NCBI GenBank assembly: GCA_965226235.1
Contig: OZ245335.1
Coordinates: 1,116,001 to 1,180,000, forward strand
Source: CAYFZO01 sp965226235
GTDB lineage: Bacteria; Pseudomonadota; Gammaproteobacteria; Poriferisulfidales; Oxydemutatoraceae
Reading direction: 5' to 3'
Length of the DNA: 64,000 bases
This document shows positions 15,227 to 26,000 of this stretch, one piece after another. Position 1 is the first letter of the stretch. Each line of letters begins with the position of its first letter. The notes beneath the pieces were generated by a model, which searched no databases, had not been told where the DNA came from, and saw only the letters and a program-made list of their open reading frames with translations. Made by a program: the position numbers and the translations under genes.

Positions 15227-16387
15227 ATGCCGGAATTGCCGCCTCTCTCGCTTTATATCCATGTGCCTTGGTGCGAACGCAAGTGTCCGTATTGCGATTT
15301 CAATTCGCACGCGGTCAAACGAACAATGCCGGAGCAACAATACATCGACGCGCTGCTCGCCGATCTTGAATGCGACCTGCCCTATGTATCCGGTCGCAAA
15401 GTGGAAAGTATTTTTATCGGCGGTGGAACACCGAGTCTGCTGGACACGAAAACGGTCGATTCGATACTGAAAGGCGTACGAGCGTCGCTGACCCTGTCCA
15501 CCGACGTGGAAATTACGCTCGAAGCGAATCCGAACAGTGCGGACGCCACGAAATTCTCCGCGTTCCGACAGGCAGGCGTCAATCGTCTGTCGATAGGCGT
15601 CCAAAGCTTCGACAATGAAAGCCTGCGGCGACTGGGGCGAACGCACGACGCGCAGCAAGCGCAGGCAGCTTACGCGATGGCACGCAGTGCGGGTTTTGAT
15701 AACGTAAACCTGGACCTGATGTTTGCCTTGCCGAAGCAGGACTTCGATGGAGGCATCGCCGACGTCAAACGGTTGCTCTCACTGGAGCCTGAACATATTT
15801 CGTACTATCAGTTGACGGTGGAGCCAGACACCCTGTTTTTCACGCGACGGCCCACGCTGCCGAACGACGAGTTGTCATGGCATCTGGAAGTCCACGCGCG
15901 GCAGTTGCTGCACGACGCAGGCTATACGCGGTATGAAGTGTCGGCGCACGCACGCGACGGCTATCGCTGCCGCCACAACTTGAACTACTGGGGGTTTGGA
16001 GACTATCTCGGCATCGGTAGCGGGGCACACGCAAAATTGACACTGGCCGGCGGGGATGTTCTGCGCCTGGAGAAACACCGCCACCCTGACACGTATATTC
16101 ATGCCCGGGAAACCAAAAGTTTCCGCGCGCACCTTCGGCGTGTGCAAAAGAGTGAACTTGCCTTCGAATTCATGCTCAATGCCATGCGTCTGACCGACGG
16201 ATTTGACCCAGGTACGTTCGAGGCACGCACCAGACTTGCGTTCCGGTCCACGGAAACACATCTCACCATGCTACAGGCCCGAGGGCTGGTAGAACGCGAC
16301 GATGGCAACGTGCGCGCAACCACGCTGGGAATGCGTTTCCTCAATGAAATTCAAAGCGAATTCCTTCCCCTCGAAGGGCACGGATGA
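15227..16387 (+). CDS. hemW: HemW, radical SAM heme chaperone (HemN-like)
   Basis: A 386-residue radical-SAM protein. The cluster-binding motif is C-E-R-K-C-P-Y-C (C-x3-C-x2-C) near residue 16, in the V-P-W-C-x-R-K-C-P-Y-C-D-F-N-S context of HemW. The S-adenosylmethionine motif F-I-G-G-G-T-P-S is near residue 60. The C-terminal HemN_C-type region ends with R-G-L-V-E. HemW inserts heme into respiratory enzymes and is often mis-named coproporphyrinogen oxidase. The ATG at 15227 lies two bases after the rdgB stop; the frame remains open upstream but inside rdgB. Confidence 0.92.
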   Translation: MPELPPLSLYIHVPWCERKCPYCDFNSHAVKRTMPEQQYIDALLADLECDLPYVSGRKVESIFIGGGTPSLLDTKTVDSILKGVRASLTLSTDVEITLEANPNSADATKFSAFRQAGVNRLSIGVQSFDNESLRRLGRTHDAQQAQAAYAMARSAGFDNVNLDLMFALPKQDFDGGIADVKRLLSLEPEHISYYQLTVEPDTLFFTRRPTLPNDELSWHLEVHARQLLHDAGYTRYEVSAHARDGYRCRHNLNYWGFGDYLGIGSGAHAKLTLAGGDVLRLEKHRHPDTYIHARETKSFRAHLRRVQKSELAFEFMLNAMRLTDGFDPGTFEARTRLAFRSTETHLTMLQARGLVERDDGNVRATTLGMRFLNEIQSEFLPLEGHG

Positions 16388-16543
16388 TTTCGCTCCCGTG
16401 CAGGACGGTAGAGGCGACGCACGCCTCGCCCCATGTGTGCCAGACAGCACCGCGGAGAGGATCGCGAGGTGTAGGAACGGTAAGGATGACACACCCTCCA
16501 CCCCTGCGTGCTATCATAAGCAGGTGAAAAAAGAGGCTTGCCG
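16388..16543. other. intergenic upstream of rpmE
   Basis: 156 bp with a perfect 6-bp hairpin (GAGGCG 16411-16416 with CGCCTC 16422-16427) lacking a T tract. A TATCAT-like -10 lies near 16511. Regulatory content is probable but not resolved. Confidence 0.35.
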
Positions 16544-16762
16544 ATGAAACCGGATATTCACCCTGCCTACCGGGAGACACAGGTTGCATGCAGTTGCGGC
16601 AACCGGTTCTCGGTACGTTCGAGCTACCCCAAAGAAACGCTCGCGATCGAAGTCTGCTCTGCCTGCCACCCGTTCTATACCGGCAAGCACAAGATACTGG
16701 ATAGCGCCGGCCAGGTGGATAAATTTCGCAGGCGTTACGGCAGTAAAGCCGAAACCACGTAA
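16544..16762 (+). CDS. rpmE: 50S ribosomal protein bL31
   Basis: A 72-residue ribosomal protein starting M-K-P-D-I-H-P-x-Y, the family hallmark. It is the zinc-binding (C+) form, with C-S-C at 16-18 and C-S-A-C near 37-40, then H-P-F-Y-T-G-K. The zinc form is the one expressed under zinc sufficiency. An AGAGG Shine-Dalgarno precedes the ATG. A TTG two codons upstream was rejected because the family starts with M-K. Confidence 0.95.
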   Translation: MKPDIHPAYRETQVACSCGNRFSVRSSYPKETLAIEVCSACHPFYTGKHKILDSAGQVDKFRRRYGSKAETT

Positions 16763-16874
16763 CCTATCGCATACATGGTTCCGACCCTGGCTGTTGCGAA
16801 CCACGGAAACTTTCAGCTTGCGGCGCATGCGCTGGAAAGCTAAAACGTTGCAGCTTTTTCAATCCGCCTTCGGC

Positions 16875-18377
16875 ATGTCACTTCCGATTCAGGCCAGGCC
16901 ATTTCTCCCCTTTGGTTTTTCACGCAGTTTCTGCGTGTCGTTGTTGCTTGGCCTGATGCTGGCAACCACCTCGTGCGCAAAAAACCCGGTCAGCGGACAG
17001 CAGGAACTGGTTTTCATGTCTGAAAAACAGGAGATCGAGATCGGCAAGCTGTTGCACCCAAAGATACTGGCGCAGTACGGTGGAGAATATGACAACCCGT
17101 CACTCAGGGCGTACGTCGACGATTTAGGCAATCAACTCGCCGAGAAAAGCCACAGGGCTGGGCTGATCTACCATTTCACGGTGCTCGACAGCCCACAGAT
17201 CAATGCCTTCGCGTTGCCTGGCGGATACATCTATATTACCCGCGGCATCCTGGCGTACATGGGATCGGAGGCCGAGTTAATGAGCGTGATCGGCCATGAA
17301 ATCGGGCACGTGGCTGCCCGCCATGGGGTAAAACAGCATACCAAGGGTGTGTTTGCTTCGATGCTTGCGATATTGGCTGCACAGGCTACGGGATCCGGCT
17401 ATGCCGGCGATCTGGCCAACCTGGCCAGCCTGGCGATTATCCGAGGCTACGGCCGGAAAAACGAGCTGCAAGCCGACAAGCTGGGAGCCGAATATACCGC
17501 CAGAAGCAGTCGCGACCCCCGAAAGATGCTGGCAGTTCTAAAGACACTCAAGAGCCAGGAGGATTTTGAAGTCCAGCTTGCGAAAGAACAGAATCGCCAA
17601 CCGAACGTTTATCACGGCTTGTTTACCACGCATCCTGAAAAAGACATGCGGCTCCAGGAATTTGTCAACGCAGCAACACAACTGGAAGGCGTCGAGTTCC
17701 TCCCCGAAGACGAGGAAGTGTTTCTCGGAAGAATCGAAGGGGTCACTTTCGGACCATCGGAAAAAGAGGGTGTGACCAAAGGGGCGAGTTTTTATCACCG
17801 TGACCTCGACATCACCTTCGCTTTCCCGCAAGGGTGGCTTATAGACAACAAGCCGGCCTATGTGCAAGGGCGCAATACCTCGGACACTTCCCTTATCGTG
17901 TTTACAGTCGAAGACAGAAATTTCAGGAACCAGACACCGCACGAGTTTCTGAAAAGCAAGTCAGGCAAAAAAAACCTGCCAGGAAAAGAGCTTTCCATCG
18001 CCGGGCTTGACGGCTATACCGCTTTGACCGAAATCAGGACACCGTACGGTACGAAGCAGGGACGCGTCAGCGTGCTCTTCGCGGACAAAAAAGCTTATCT
18101 TTTTCGCGCTGCCAGCCGCACCGAAGAAGGGTTCCAGGCACTGGAGCCCCTGTTCTTTGAAACCGTTGGCAGCCTGAGACGCTTGACCGAAGAAGATGTC
18201 GACGCGTTGCAGCAGCCCACGATCCGGTTGGTGCGTGTCAAGCCGGAAGATACCTTTGCTTCGCTGGCAAAAGAATCCGCATTCTCGAGCCACGCCGAAG
18301 AACAACTGAGGCTCCTGAACGGCATGTACCCAGACGGTAAATTACAACCTGGGCAGTTGATCAAAACGGTGCGCTAG
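16875..18377 (+). CDS. M48-family metalloprotease, probable periplasmic lipoprotein
   Basis: A 500-residue protein. A hydrophobic N-terminal segment (20-31) ends in a lipobox-like A-T-T-S-C, so C34 may be lipidated. The zinc site is H-E-I-G-H (141-145), with the third ligand E197 in N-E-L-Q-A-D. About 200 residues of unassigned domain follow. The last ~50 residues have a LysM-like pattern (D-T-F-A-S-L-A then L-N-G and L-Q-P-G-Q-L-I-K-T-V). The family degrades misassembled outer-membrane proteins (BepA/LoiP types). A start at 16827 is possible. The TAG stop lies inside the CTAG at the left edge of an IS1182-type element. Confidence 0.9.
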   Translation: MSLPIQARPFLPFGFSRSFCVSLLLGLMLATTSCAKNPVSGQQELVFMSEKQEIEIGKLLHPKILAQYGGEYDNPSLRAYVDDLGNQLAEKSHRAGLIYHFTVLDSPQINAFALPGGYIYITRGILAYMGSEAELMSVIGHEIGHVAARHGVKQHTKGVFASMLAILAAQATGSGYAGDLANLASLAIIRGYGRKNELQADKLGAEYTARSSRDPRKMLAVLKTLKSQEDFEVQLAKEQNRQPNVYHGLFTTHPEKDMRLQEFVNAATQLEGVEFLPEDEEVFLGRIEGVTFGPSEKEGVTKGASFYHRDLDITFAFPQGWLIDNKPAYVQGRNTSDTSLIVFTVEDRNFRNQTPHEFLKSKSGKKNLPGKELSIAGLDGYTALTEIRTPYGTKQGRVSVLFADKKAYLFRAASRTEEGFQALEPLFFETVGSLRRLTEEDVDALQQPTIRLVRVKPEDTFASLAKESAFSSHAEEQLRLLNGMYPDGKLQPGQLIKTVR

Positions 18378-18392
18378 GAGTCTGCGCCGTAG
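18373..18392 (+). repeat. IS1182-type left inverted repeat
   Basis: A 20-bp end matching the reverse complement of 19916-19935 at 19 of 20 positions. It includes the stop codon of the upstream M48 gene (TAG at 18375-18377). Confidence 0.85.
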
Positions 18393-18437
18393 GAATCTGA
18401 TGAGATAATATAGTGTTGCAGTTCGGAGGATATTGCT

Positions 18438-19763
18438 ATGCCCACAACGTTTCGTCCCTACCAACCGGATCAAGATCTATTGTTGCCGCCGAGTTTGCGG
18501 GATTGGTTGCCGGAAGGCCACTTTGCGAACCATGTCAGCGATCTGGTGGATGGTCTGGATTTAACGGTGTTCTACGAGCCTTATGAGGGGGACGGTCGGC
18601 GCAAGTCGCCCTATGAGCCCCGGATGATGGTGAAGCTTCTGATCTACGGTTATGCGACGGGGGTGTTTTCGTCCCGGGGGATTGCGCGCAAGTTGGAGGA
18701 AGATGTGGCGTTTCGGGTGCTGGCGGCGGACAACTTTCCGAGTCATCGAACAATTTGCGAGTTTCGCCGCCGGCATTTGGAGGATTTCAAGAAGCTGTTT
18801 GTGGGGGTGGTCGGCTTGGCGCGGGAATTAGGGGTGGCGCACTTTGGGAAGCTGTCGATCGACGGCACGAAGGTTCGTGCGAACGCGAGCAAGCGCAAGG
18901 CGATGAGTTACGAGCGGATGCGCCAGGAGCAACGGCGCCTGTCGGACGAGATCGAGGCGTTGCTTTTGCGGGCGCGAGAGACGGATGTGGCGGAGGACAC
19001 GCGCTTCGGAGAGGCGTTGCGCGGTGACGAGTTACCCGAGGAGTTGCGGCGCCGGCAGGATCGGCTGGCGGCAATCCGTGCGGCGAAGGAGCGCGTTAAG
19101 GCGAGGCAACGGCAGGCGGACGATGCCCGGGGACGCCAACCCGGCACGAAGCGGAACCCGAAGGGCGGGCGGCCGTACAAGCGCGATTACGGTGAACCGG
19201 AGGATACGGCGCAAAGCAACTTCACGGACCCGGAAAGCCGGATCATGAAGACCTCCTCGGAGGGTTTTCAGCAATGCTACAACGCGCAGGTGGCGGTGGA
19301 GGGAAAGAATCAGTTGATCGTCGCCACGGACGTGTCGTCGAGCGCCAGCGATCAAGGCCGTATGCTGCCGCTGGTGGACGATGTGCGAACGATCTATGGG
19401 GGGAACAGCCGGAAACGGTTCTTGGCGGATGCGGGCTACTGCAACGAGGCGGATTTGGCGGCTTTGGAAGAACGTGCCGTGGACGCCTATGTGGCGCTGG
19501 GTCGGGAAGGCAAACAAGAGGCCCGGGTGAATGCGGACAAGTGCCCGGCGACGGCCCGCATGGGCAAGAAACTGGCGACTTCGGAGGGCCGGGCGCAATA
19601 CGCCCAACGCAAGTGGCTCTCGGAAGCGCCCAATGGCTGGATCAAGGAAGTCCTCGGCTTTCGCCGATTCAGCCTGCGCGGGCTGACCAAAGTACGGGGC
19701 GAGTGGGACCTTGTCTGTCTGGCATTGAACGTCAAGCGGATGCAAGGGCTACTGGCGGCTTGA
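18438..19763 (+). CDS. IS1182-family transposase
   Basis: A 441-residue DDE transposase. The N-terminal DUF772/InsH-like region has P-Y-E-P-R-M-M-V-K-L-L-I-Y-G-Y (about 58-72) and S-H-R-T-I-C-E-F-R-R-R-H. The catalytic core begins S-I-D-G-T-K-V-R-A-N-A-S near residue 138. An Arg/Glu-rich coiled insert spans about 155-235. The C-terminus has L-A-D-A-G-Y and a final K-V-R-G-E-W-D-L-V-C-L-A-L-N-V-K-R-M. GGAGG lies nine bases before the ATG. The frame is complete, so the element may be active. Confidence 0.94.
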   Translation: MPTTFRPYQPDQDLLLPPSLRDWLPEGHFANHVSDLVDGLDLTVFYEPYEGDGRRKSPYEPRMMVKLLIYGYATGVFSSRGIARKLEEDVAFRVLAADNFPSHRTICEFRRRHLEDFKKLFVGVVGLARELGVAHFGKLSIDGTKVRANASKRKAMSYERMRQEQRRLSDEIEALLLRARETDVAEDTRFGEALRGDELPEELRRRQDRLAAIRAAKERVKARQRQADDARGRQPGTKRNPKGGRPYKRDYGEPEDTAQSNFTDPESRIMKTSSEGFQQCYNAQVAVEGKNQLIVATDVSSSASDQGRMLPLVDDVRTIYGGNSRKRFLADAGYCNEADLAALEERAVDAYVALGREGKQEARVNADKCPATARMGKKLATSEGRAQYAQRKWLSEAPNGWIKEVLGFRRFSLRGLTKVRGEWDLVCLALNVKRMQGLLAA

Positions 19764-19915
19764 TGACAAAAAATCCCCAACAGCAACCTGAGTCCGTCGA
19801 TACCGCATTGAGCAACAGCGAGAACCTGGAATCTTTCACCAGCCGAAATGCCATCCGGCATCCTTGATTGCGGCTGTAACAGGTCATCGCCCGTTTCACG
19901 TGGGCGCAAAGCGTT

Positions 19916-19935
19916 CTACGGCGCAGACCCCTAGC
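19916..19935 (-). repeat. IS1182-type right inverted repeat
   Basis: Reverse complement reads GCTAGGGGTCTGCGCCGTAG, one base different from the left end. Confidence 0.85.
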
Positions 19936-20003
19936 AAAAACAATCAAAGCACACCCTCTCCCTTGCAGGGAATACCCCCACTGCAGAAAATGCGATGCAG
20001 ACA
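19936..20003 (-). terminator. short region after the giant gene with a weak hairpin
   Basis: 68 bp between the IS right end and the giant gene stop. TCCCT-TGC-AGGGA (19959-19971) forms a 5-bp hairpin. On the minus strand a T run lies about 20 nt further, so intrinsic termination is only a possibility. The M48 and giant genes would have been about 70 bp apart, convergent, before the IS insertion. Confidence 0.3.
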
Positions 20004-23000
20004 TCATTGCAACGGGCCTTCGAGGAATACTCGTACACGGACTCTGACCGCTTGACGCGCGACTATCTCCACATCCAACGTCGCCGGTGCGACCGTCGCG
20101 CCGTCCACATCGAGTACCGATGCCTTCAGCACGCCGGCGGTTGCATCCGTCTCCGCTGACAGGGTCACCGTGGCCTCGGTGCTGTCCGTGGTGAACGTCA
20201 CCGGCCCCACAACCTCCACACCGCCGCCATCCGGATCATCCGGCGCATACGAAAACATCACCGCGAACACCTCATCCCCAACGAGTTCCGTAGCACCCGT
20301 CAGCGTCAGTGTCACCTGCGTCGTGGCGCCCGCGACAACCGACACCGATGCCAGGTCAAACACCAACGTGAACAACCGCGGGACAATCTCCACACCCAGC
20401 GTCGCCGGTGCGACCATCGCGCCGTCCACATCGGGCACCGATGCCTCCAGCACGCCGGCGGTTGCATCCGTCTCCGCTGACAGGGTCACCGTGGCCTCGG
20501 TGCTGCCCGTGGTGAACGTCACCGGCTCCAACGCCACAACCTCTACACCGCCGCCATCCAGATCATCATCATCCGGCGCATACAAAAACATCACCGCGAA
20601 CACCTCATCCCCAACGAGTTCCGTAGCACCCGTCAGCGTCAGTGTCACCTGCGTCGTGGCGCCCGCGACAACCGACACCGATGCCAGGTCAAACGCCAAC
20701 GTGAACAACCGCGGGACAATCTCCACATCCAGTGTCGCCGGTGCGACCATCGCACCGTCCGCCTCGGGCACCGATGCCGTCAGCACGCCATCCGTCGCGG
20801 TTGGCGCCGCTTCCAGCATCACCACAGCCGCGGTGCTGCCCATGGTGAACGTCATCGGCTCCAACGCCACAACCTCCACGCCGCCGTCATCCGGCGCATA
20901 CGAAAACATCACCGCGAACACCTCATCCCCTATGAGTTCCGTAGCACCCGTCAGCGTCAGTGTCACCTGCGTCGTGGCGCCCGCGACAACGGAAACCGAT
21001 GCCAGGTCAAACGCCAACGTGAACAACCGCGGGACAATCTCCACACCCAGCGTCGCCGGTGCGACCGTCGCGCCGTCCACATCGGGCACCGATGCCTCCA
21101 ACTCGCCATCCGTCGCGGTCGTCGCCGCTTCCAGGGTCACCGTGGCCTCGGTGCTGCCTGTGGTGAACGTCACCGGCCCCGCAGCCTGCACGCCGCCATC
21201 CAGATCATCATCATCCGGCGCATACGAAAACATCACCGCGAACACCTCATCCCCAACGAGTTCCGTAGCACCCGTCAGCGTCAGTGTCACCCGCGTCGTG
21301 GCGCCTGCGACAACGGAAACCGATGCCAAATCAAACGCCAGCGCGAACACACGCGGGACAATCCCCACACCCAGTGTCGCCGGTGCGACCGCCGCGCCCG
21401 CGCCATCCACATCAAGCACCGATGCCTCCAACTCGCCATCCGTCGCGGTCGTCGCCGCTTCCAGCGTCACCACAACTGCGGTGCTGCCTGCGGTGAACAT
21501 CATCGGCTCCAACGCTACAACATCCACACCGCCGCCGCCGGCCGGGTCGGACGGAGCATACGTAAACGTCGCCGCGAACACATCATCCCCAATGAGTTCC
21601 GTAGCGCCCGTCAGCGTCAGCGTCACCTGCGTCGTGGCACCCGCGACAACGGAAACCGATGCCAAATCAAACGCCAGCGCGAACACACGCGGGACAATCT
21701 CCACACCCAGTGTCGCCGGTGCGACCGCCGCGCCCGCGCCGTCCACATCAAGTACCGATGCCTCCAGCACGCCATCCGTCGCGGTCGTCGCCGCTTCCAG
21801 CGTCACCACAGCCGCGGTGCTGCCTCGGGTGAACATCATCGGCTCCAACGCTACAACATCCACACCGCCGCCGCCGGCCGAGTCGGACGGAGCATACGTA
21901 AACGTCGCCGCGAACACATCATCCCCAATGAGTTCCGTAGCGCCCGTCAGCGTCAGCGTCACCTGCGCCGTGGCACCCGCGACAACGGAAACCGATGCCA
22001 GGTCAAACGCCAACGTGAACGCACGCGGGACAATCTCCACACCCAGTGTCGCCGGTGCGACAGTCGCGCCGGCCACATCGGGCACCGACGCCGTCAGCAC
22101 GCCATCCGTCGCGGTCGTCGCCGCTTCCAGCATCACCACAGCCGCGGTGCTACCCGCGGTGAACATCACCAGCCCCAACGCCACAACCTCTACTCCGCCG
22201 CCGGCCGGGTCAGACGAGTCATATGCAAACGTGACCTCGACCGCCTCATCTTCCCCTATGAGTTCCGTATCGCCCGTCAGCGTCAACGTCACCTGCGTCG
22301 TGGCGCCCGCGACAACGGAAACCGATGCCAGATCAAACGCCAACGCCAACGTGAACGCCCGCGGAACGATCTCTACCGCCAAGGTGGTGGAACCCACCCT
22401 CGTGTGTGCGACCGCCGTGCCGTCAGCCAGCAACAACACTTTGCCCGTAGCGACGACCATCCCCAGCGGTGGCACTGCGTCGAAGGGCGCCACAATGGTA
22501 AAGATCGTGCTCTCCTCATCCGCCGTCAGCGTCAGTTCAAGCGGAATGACTGTCGCCGTCGTCGGCCGCAGCGTGACCTGTAGCGTCTCGCCCTCCCTCA
22601 GCAAACCCGCATTCTCCAGCACCACCTCCACCTCGGTCGCGCCGCCAGCCAGCACCCGTGCCGTGGTCGCAGGGACGAACGCCAGCCTGAACCGGCGCAC
22701 GACAATCACCGGAATCTCTTGAGGATCAACTGTGGCGTTGACCAGACCGGCGGCCGCATCGAAGATCGCCTCCAGTACCCCTGCGGTCGCGGTCGACGTC
22801 GCGCTCAGTATCGAGGCGACCTCGACGCTGGATGTGGGACTCGTTACGTCAAACACCACCGGGGACAGCGTCACGCCGACACCATCGGTGTATGTCCAAT
22901 CGACCGTCAGTGTCTCGCCCGCAAACAGACGCGACGCACCGAACGGCGTGTCGACCCCCGACAGGGTGGCGACGACCGGGATGCTTTCGCCCGCGATCAC

Positions 23001-26000
23001 CTGCACGCCGGTGTTGATCTGCAGGCTCCACGCCTCCAGCGTGCCGATTTCACCACGAAGAAGATAGTCATCTACCGTCAGTGTCCACTCGCCCTGCGCG
23101 GGCGCCCCTACCAAAGCAGCCAGACCTGCATGATCCAGCGAGGTGTATGTCTCGAAGAGATTCTCCGCAGAGCCGCCCGCCCGGTCATGCAACGCCACTG
23201 CCTCCCCCTCGGGAGAAACCAGAAAAACGCGCAGGTCTCCGATAAACGGGTGCAGGATCTCTACCTGCACCGTCAGCGATTCGATCGTGATTTCGTCCTC
23301 CACAGTGATGACGCTACGCACCGACTGCATACCCGTATCATCCGGGATCAGCTCGTTCGGGCGCACCGTCCGACTGAACTTCCCAGCCGCCGACGACAGC
23401 GACAACCGGAAGCGCCGCGGCGCGATCTCCACCGGTAGCGCTGCCGACGCGATCTCGGCGTTGACCGAAATGGCGCCCGCGACCACCGCCGTCAATGTCC
23501 CGCGCGTCGCGTTGAACAACGCGTCCAGCGTCACGCCGACGGGGGTGAGATCCGCGTCGAACGTCACCCTCTGCGTGGACAGCGCAACGCCGGTGCCGTC
23601 GTCATACGCCAGCACCACTTCCAGCTCCTCGCCCGCAAACACCCTCGGAATACCGAGCGGCGGCGTCCTGATCGCCGTCAGCGAAGCCACCAGCGACACG
23701 CTACCGCCCGCCAGCACCGGCGCGAATCCGTTGATCTCCAGGCTCCACGCCTCCAGCGTGCCGATATTTCCATCAGCATAGTCACCTACCGACAGTGTCC
23801 ACACGCCCTGCGCGGGTGCCCCTACCAAAGCAGCCAGACCTGCATGATCCAGCGAGGTGTATGTTTCGAAGAGATTCTCCGCAGAGCCGCCCGCCTCGTC
23901 ATGCAACGCCACCACCGCCCCCTTGGGAGAAACCAGAAAAACGCGCAGGTCTCCGATAAACGAGTGCCGGATCTCTACCCGTACCGCCAGCGATTCGATC
24001 GTGATTTCGTCCCCCACAGTGATGGCGCTCTGCACCGACTGCCTAAACGTATCCTGGATCGCCTCGTTCGGGCGCTCCGTCCGACTGAACTGGACGACCC
24101 CCGCCGGCGACAGCGATAGCCGGAAGCGCCGCGGCACGATCTCCACCCGCAGGGTGATTGGAACTACCCGCGTGTGCAAAACCTCTTTGTCGTTCGACTC
24201 CAACACCACCCGGCCAGCTAATAAGCCCCTCAGCTGCACCGTTCCTGGCAGCAGATCCGATCTGTCCTCCATCGAGAAGGTGAAAACATCCCCCGGTTCT
24301 GCGTTCTGACCGCTCTGGACGCGACCATGGCGCAGCGGCGGCAGAAGATCAAACAAGAATTTCTCGTCCCCCCCCAGCAACTCCGTATCCAGAAACTCCG
24401 GATTGTCCAGCACCCACATCACTGTCCTATCGCCGCCACTCAGAATCTGCACCGTCGTGACCCCGCGACTGGTATTGTCCGGCGAGGTGGTGATCTCAAG
24501 CGGCGTGCCGTCCCGCGTGGCGAAGGAGATAGTAAACTCGCGCAACACCTGCACCGGCAACGTCGCAGACGACGGGATCGTCGTGCGCAGCGTACTCGGC
24601 ACCGTCTCTAGCAACTGCAACTGCAAATCGTCCCTCTGTACCGCAAGGGGAAGGAGCGCGGTCAGTTCCAGTTCCAGTTCCTGCGACATTTCTCCTGCAC
24701 GGAAAGTTAACGTAGCCGGATCTATCTCCAGACCCAATTGCGCCCCAGCGCTTACAGACACATTGACCTGCTCGCCGTCGCGCAGGCTCTCGCCGGCAAC
24801 GCCTTCCAGGGAGACCAACACCCGCGTCGAAGCACCGGTAACCCGCGGCGAAGCGCCGGCAACCCGCGTCGAAGCACTGGCAACCACCACCGCGGTAGAC
24901 AGCCGCTCACCCTGCGGCGAACGGAACACCCACTTGAACTCACGCGCGCCGATGATGCTCACGGGCAACCCGGCGTCCATAAACTCCGCGCCCGCCAGAC
25001 TCGCGGGAGACATCTCCACCGAGGCGACCAAAACCGTCGCCCCGGGCGACGTGTCCGCAGCAGCGCGCAGCACAACCACATGACTCGTAGCAGAGGCGTC
25101 GAACGACAGCTCGGTCGGCGACATCACGCTCACTGTGCTGGCATCGTCCAGACGCAATCTCACAAGCACCTCATCCCCTGCCGGCAGGTGCGACGCGTTG
25201 GTCAGCGACAGAACCACCGTCTCCGTCATGCCGGTCAGAATCCCGATCTGCGGCGGCTCGAACACCAAGCGAAACTCGTTCGGCAACACCTCGATCCTCA
25301 GCGCCGCCGGCGCGATCTCGGCGTTGACCGAAATGGCACCCGCGACCGCCGTCAATGTCCCGCGCGTCGCGTCCAACAACGCGTCCAACGTCACGTCGAC
25401 GGCGGTGCGCCCGGCGGTGAACGTCACCATCTGCTCGGACAGCGCAACGCCGGTGCCGTCGTCATACGCCAGTACCACTTCCACCACTTCCGGCCCCACT
25501 CCCGCCAGCATCTCGTTCGCAAACAACTGCGGTGTCCCGAGCGGGGTTTCGACCGCCACCAGCGAAGCCGTCACCGCCGCGCTACCGCCCGCAAGCACCC
25601 GCGCGAATCCGTTGATCTCCAGGCTCCACGCCTCCAGTGTGCCGGTCTCACCATCATTATAGTCACCTACCGTCAGTGTCCACTCGCCCTGCGCGGGCAC
25701 CCCTACCAAAGCAGCCAGACCTGCATGATCCAGCGAGGTGTATGTCTCGAAGAGATTCTCCGCAGAGCCGCTCATCCGGTCATGCAACGCCACCACTACC
25801 CCCTCGGGAGAAACCAGCAAAACGCGCAGGTCTCCGATATCCAAGTGACTGATCTCTACCCGCACCTCCAGCGATTTGATCACCGTGGCCTCGGCCACGG
25901 TGATGGTGCTGCGCACCGACTGCATAGCCGTATTATCCGGGATCGCCTCGTTCGGGCGCTCCGTCCGACTGAACTGGACGACTCCCGCCGGCGACAGCGA

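Larger units (their letters stand above)
18373..19935. mobile_element. IS1182-family insertion sequence
   Basis: A ~1.56-kb element. Its left end GCTAGGAGTCTGCGCCGTAG (18373-18392) is repeated inverted at 19916-19935 with one mismatch in 20 bases. Both ends show CTAG at the edge. If CTAG (18374-18377 and 19931-19934) is a 4-bp palindromic target duplication, the element proper is 18378-19930. A single full-length transposase gene fills it. It lies between the M48 gene and the convergent giant gene. Confidence 0.85.

Noticed and set aside
16411..16427. Hairpin GAGGCG/CGCCTC as a terminator of hemW
   Set aside because: It is only 6 bp and has no T tract on either strand. It could be chance in GC-rich DNA.
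20170..22722. 850-codon open frame on the plus strand, and other long plus-strand frames across 20-64 kb (for example 30141-32183, 35222-36793)
   Set aside because: They lie antisense to the repeat gene. Codon bias toward GTC, GAC, GCC and ACC leaves the opposite strand stop-free. The products are Ser/Thr/Pro-, Arg- or His-rich with no domain pattern, and they follow the repeat period of the sense gene.
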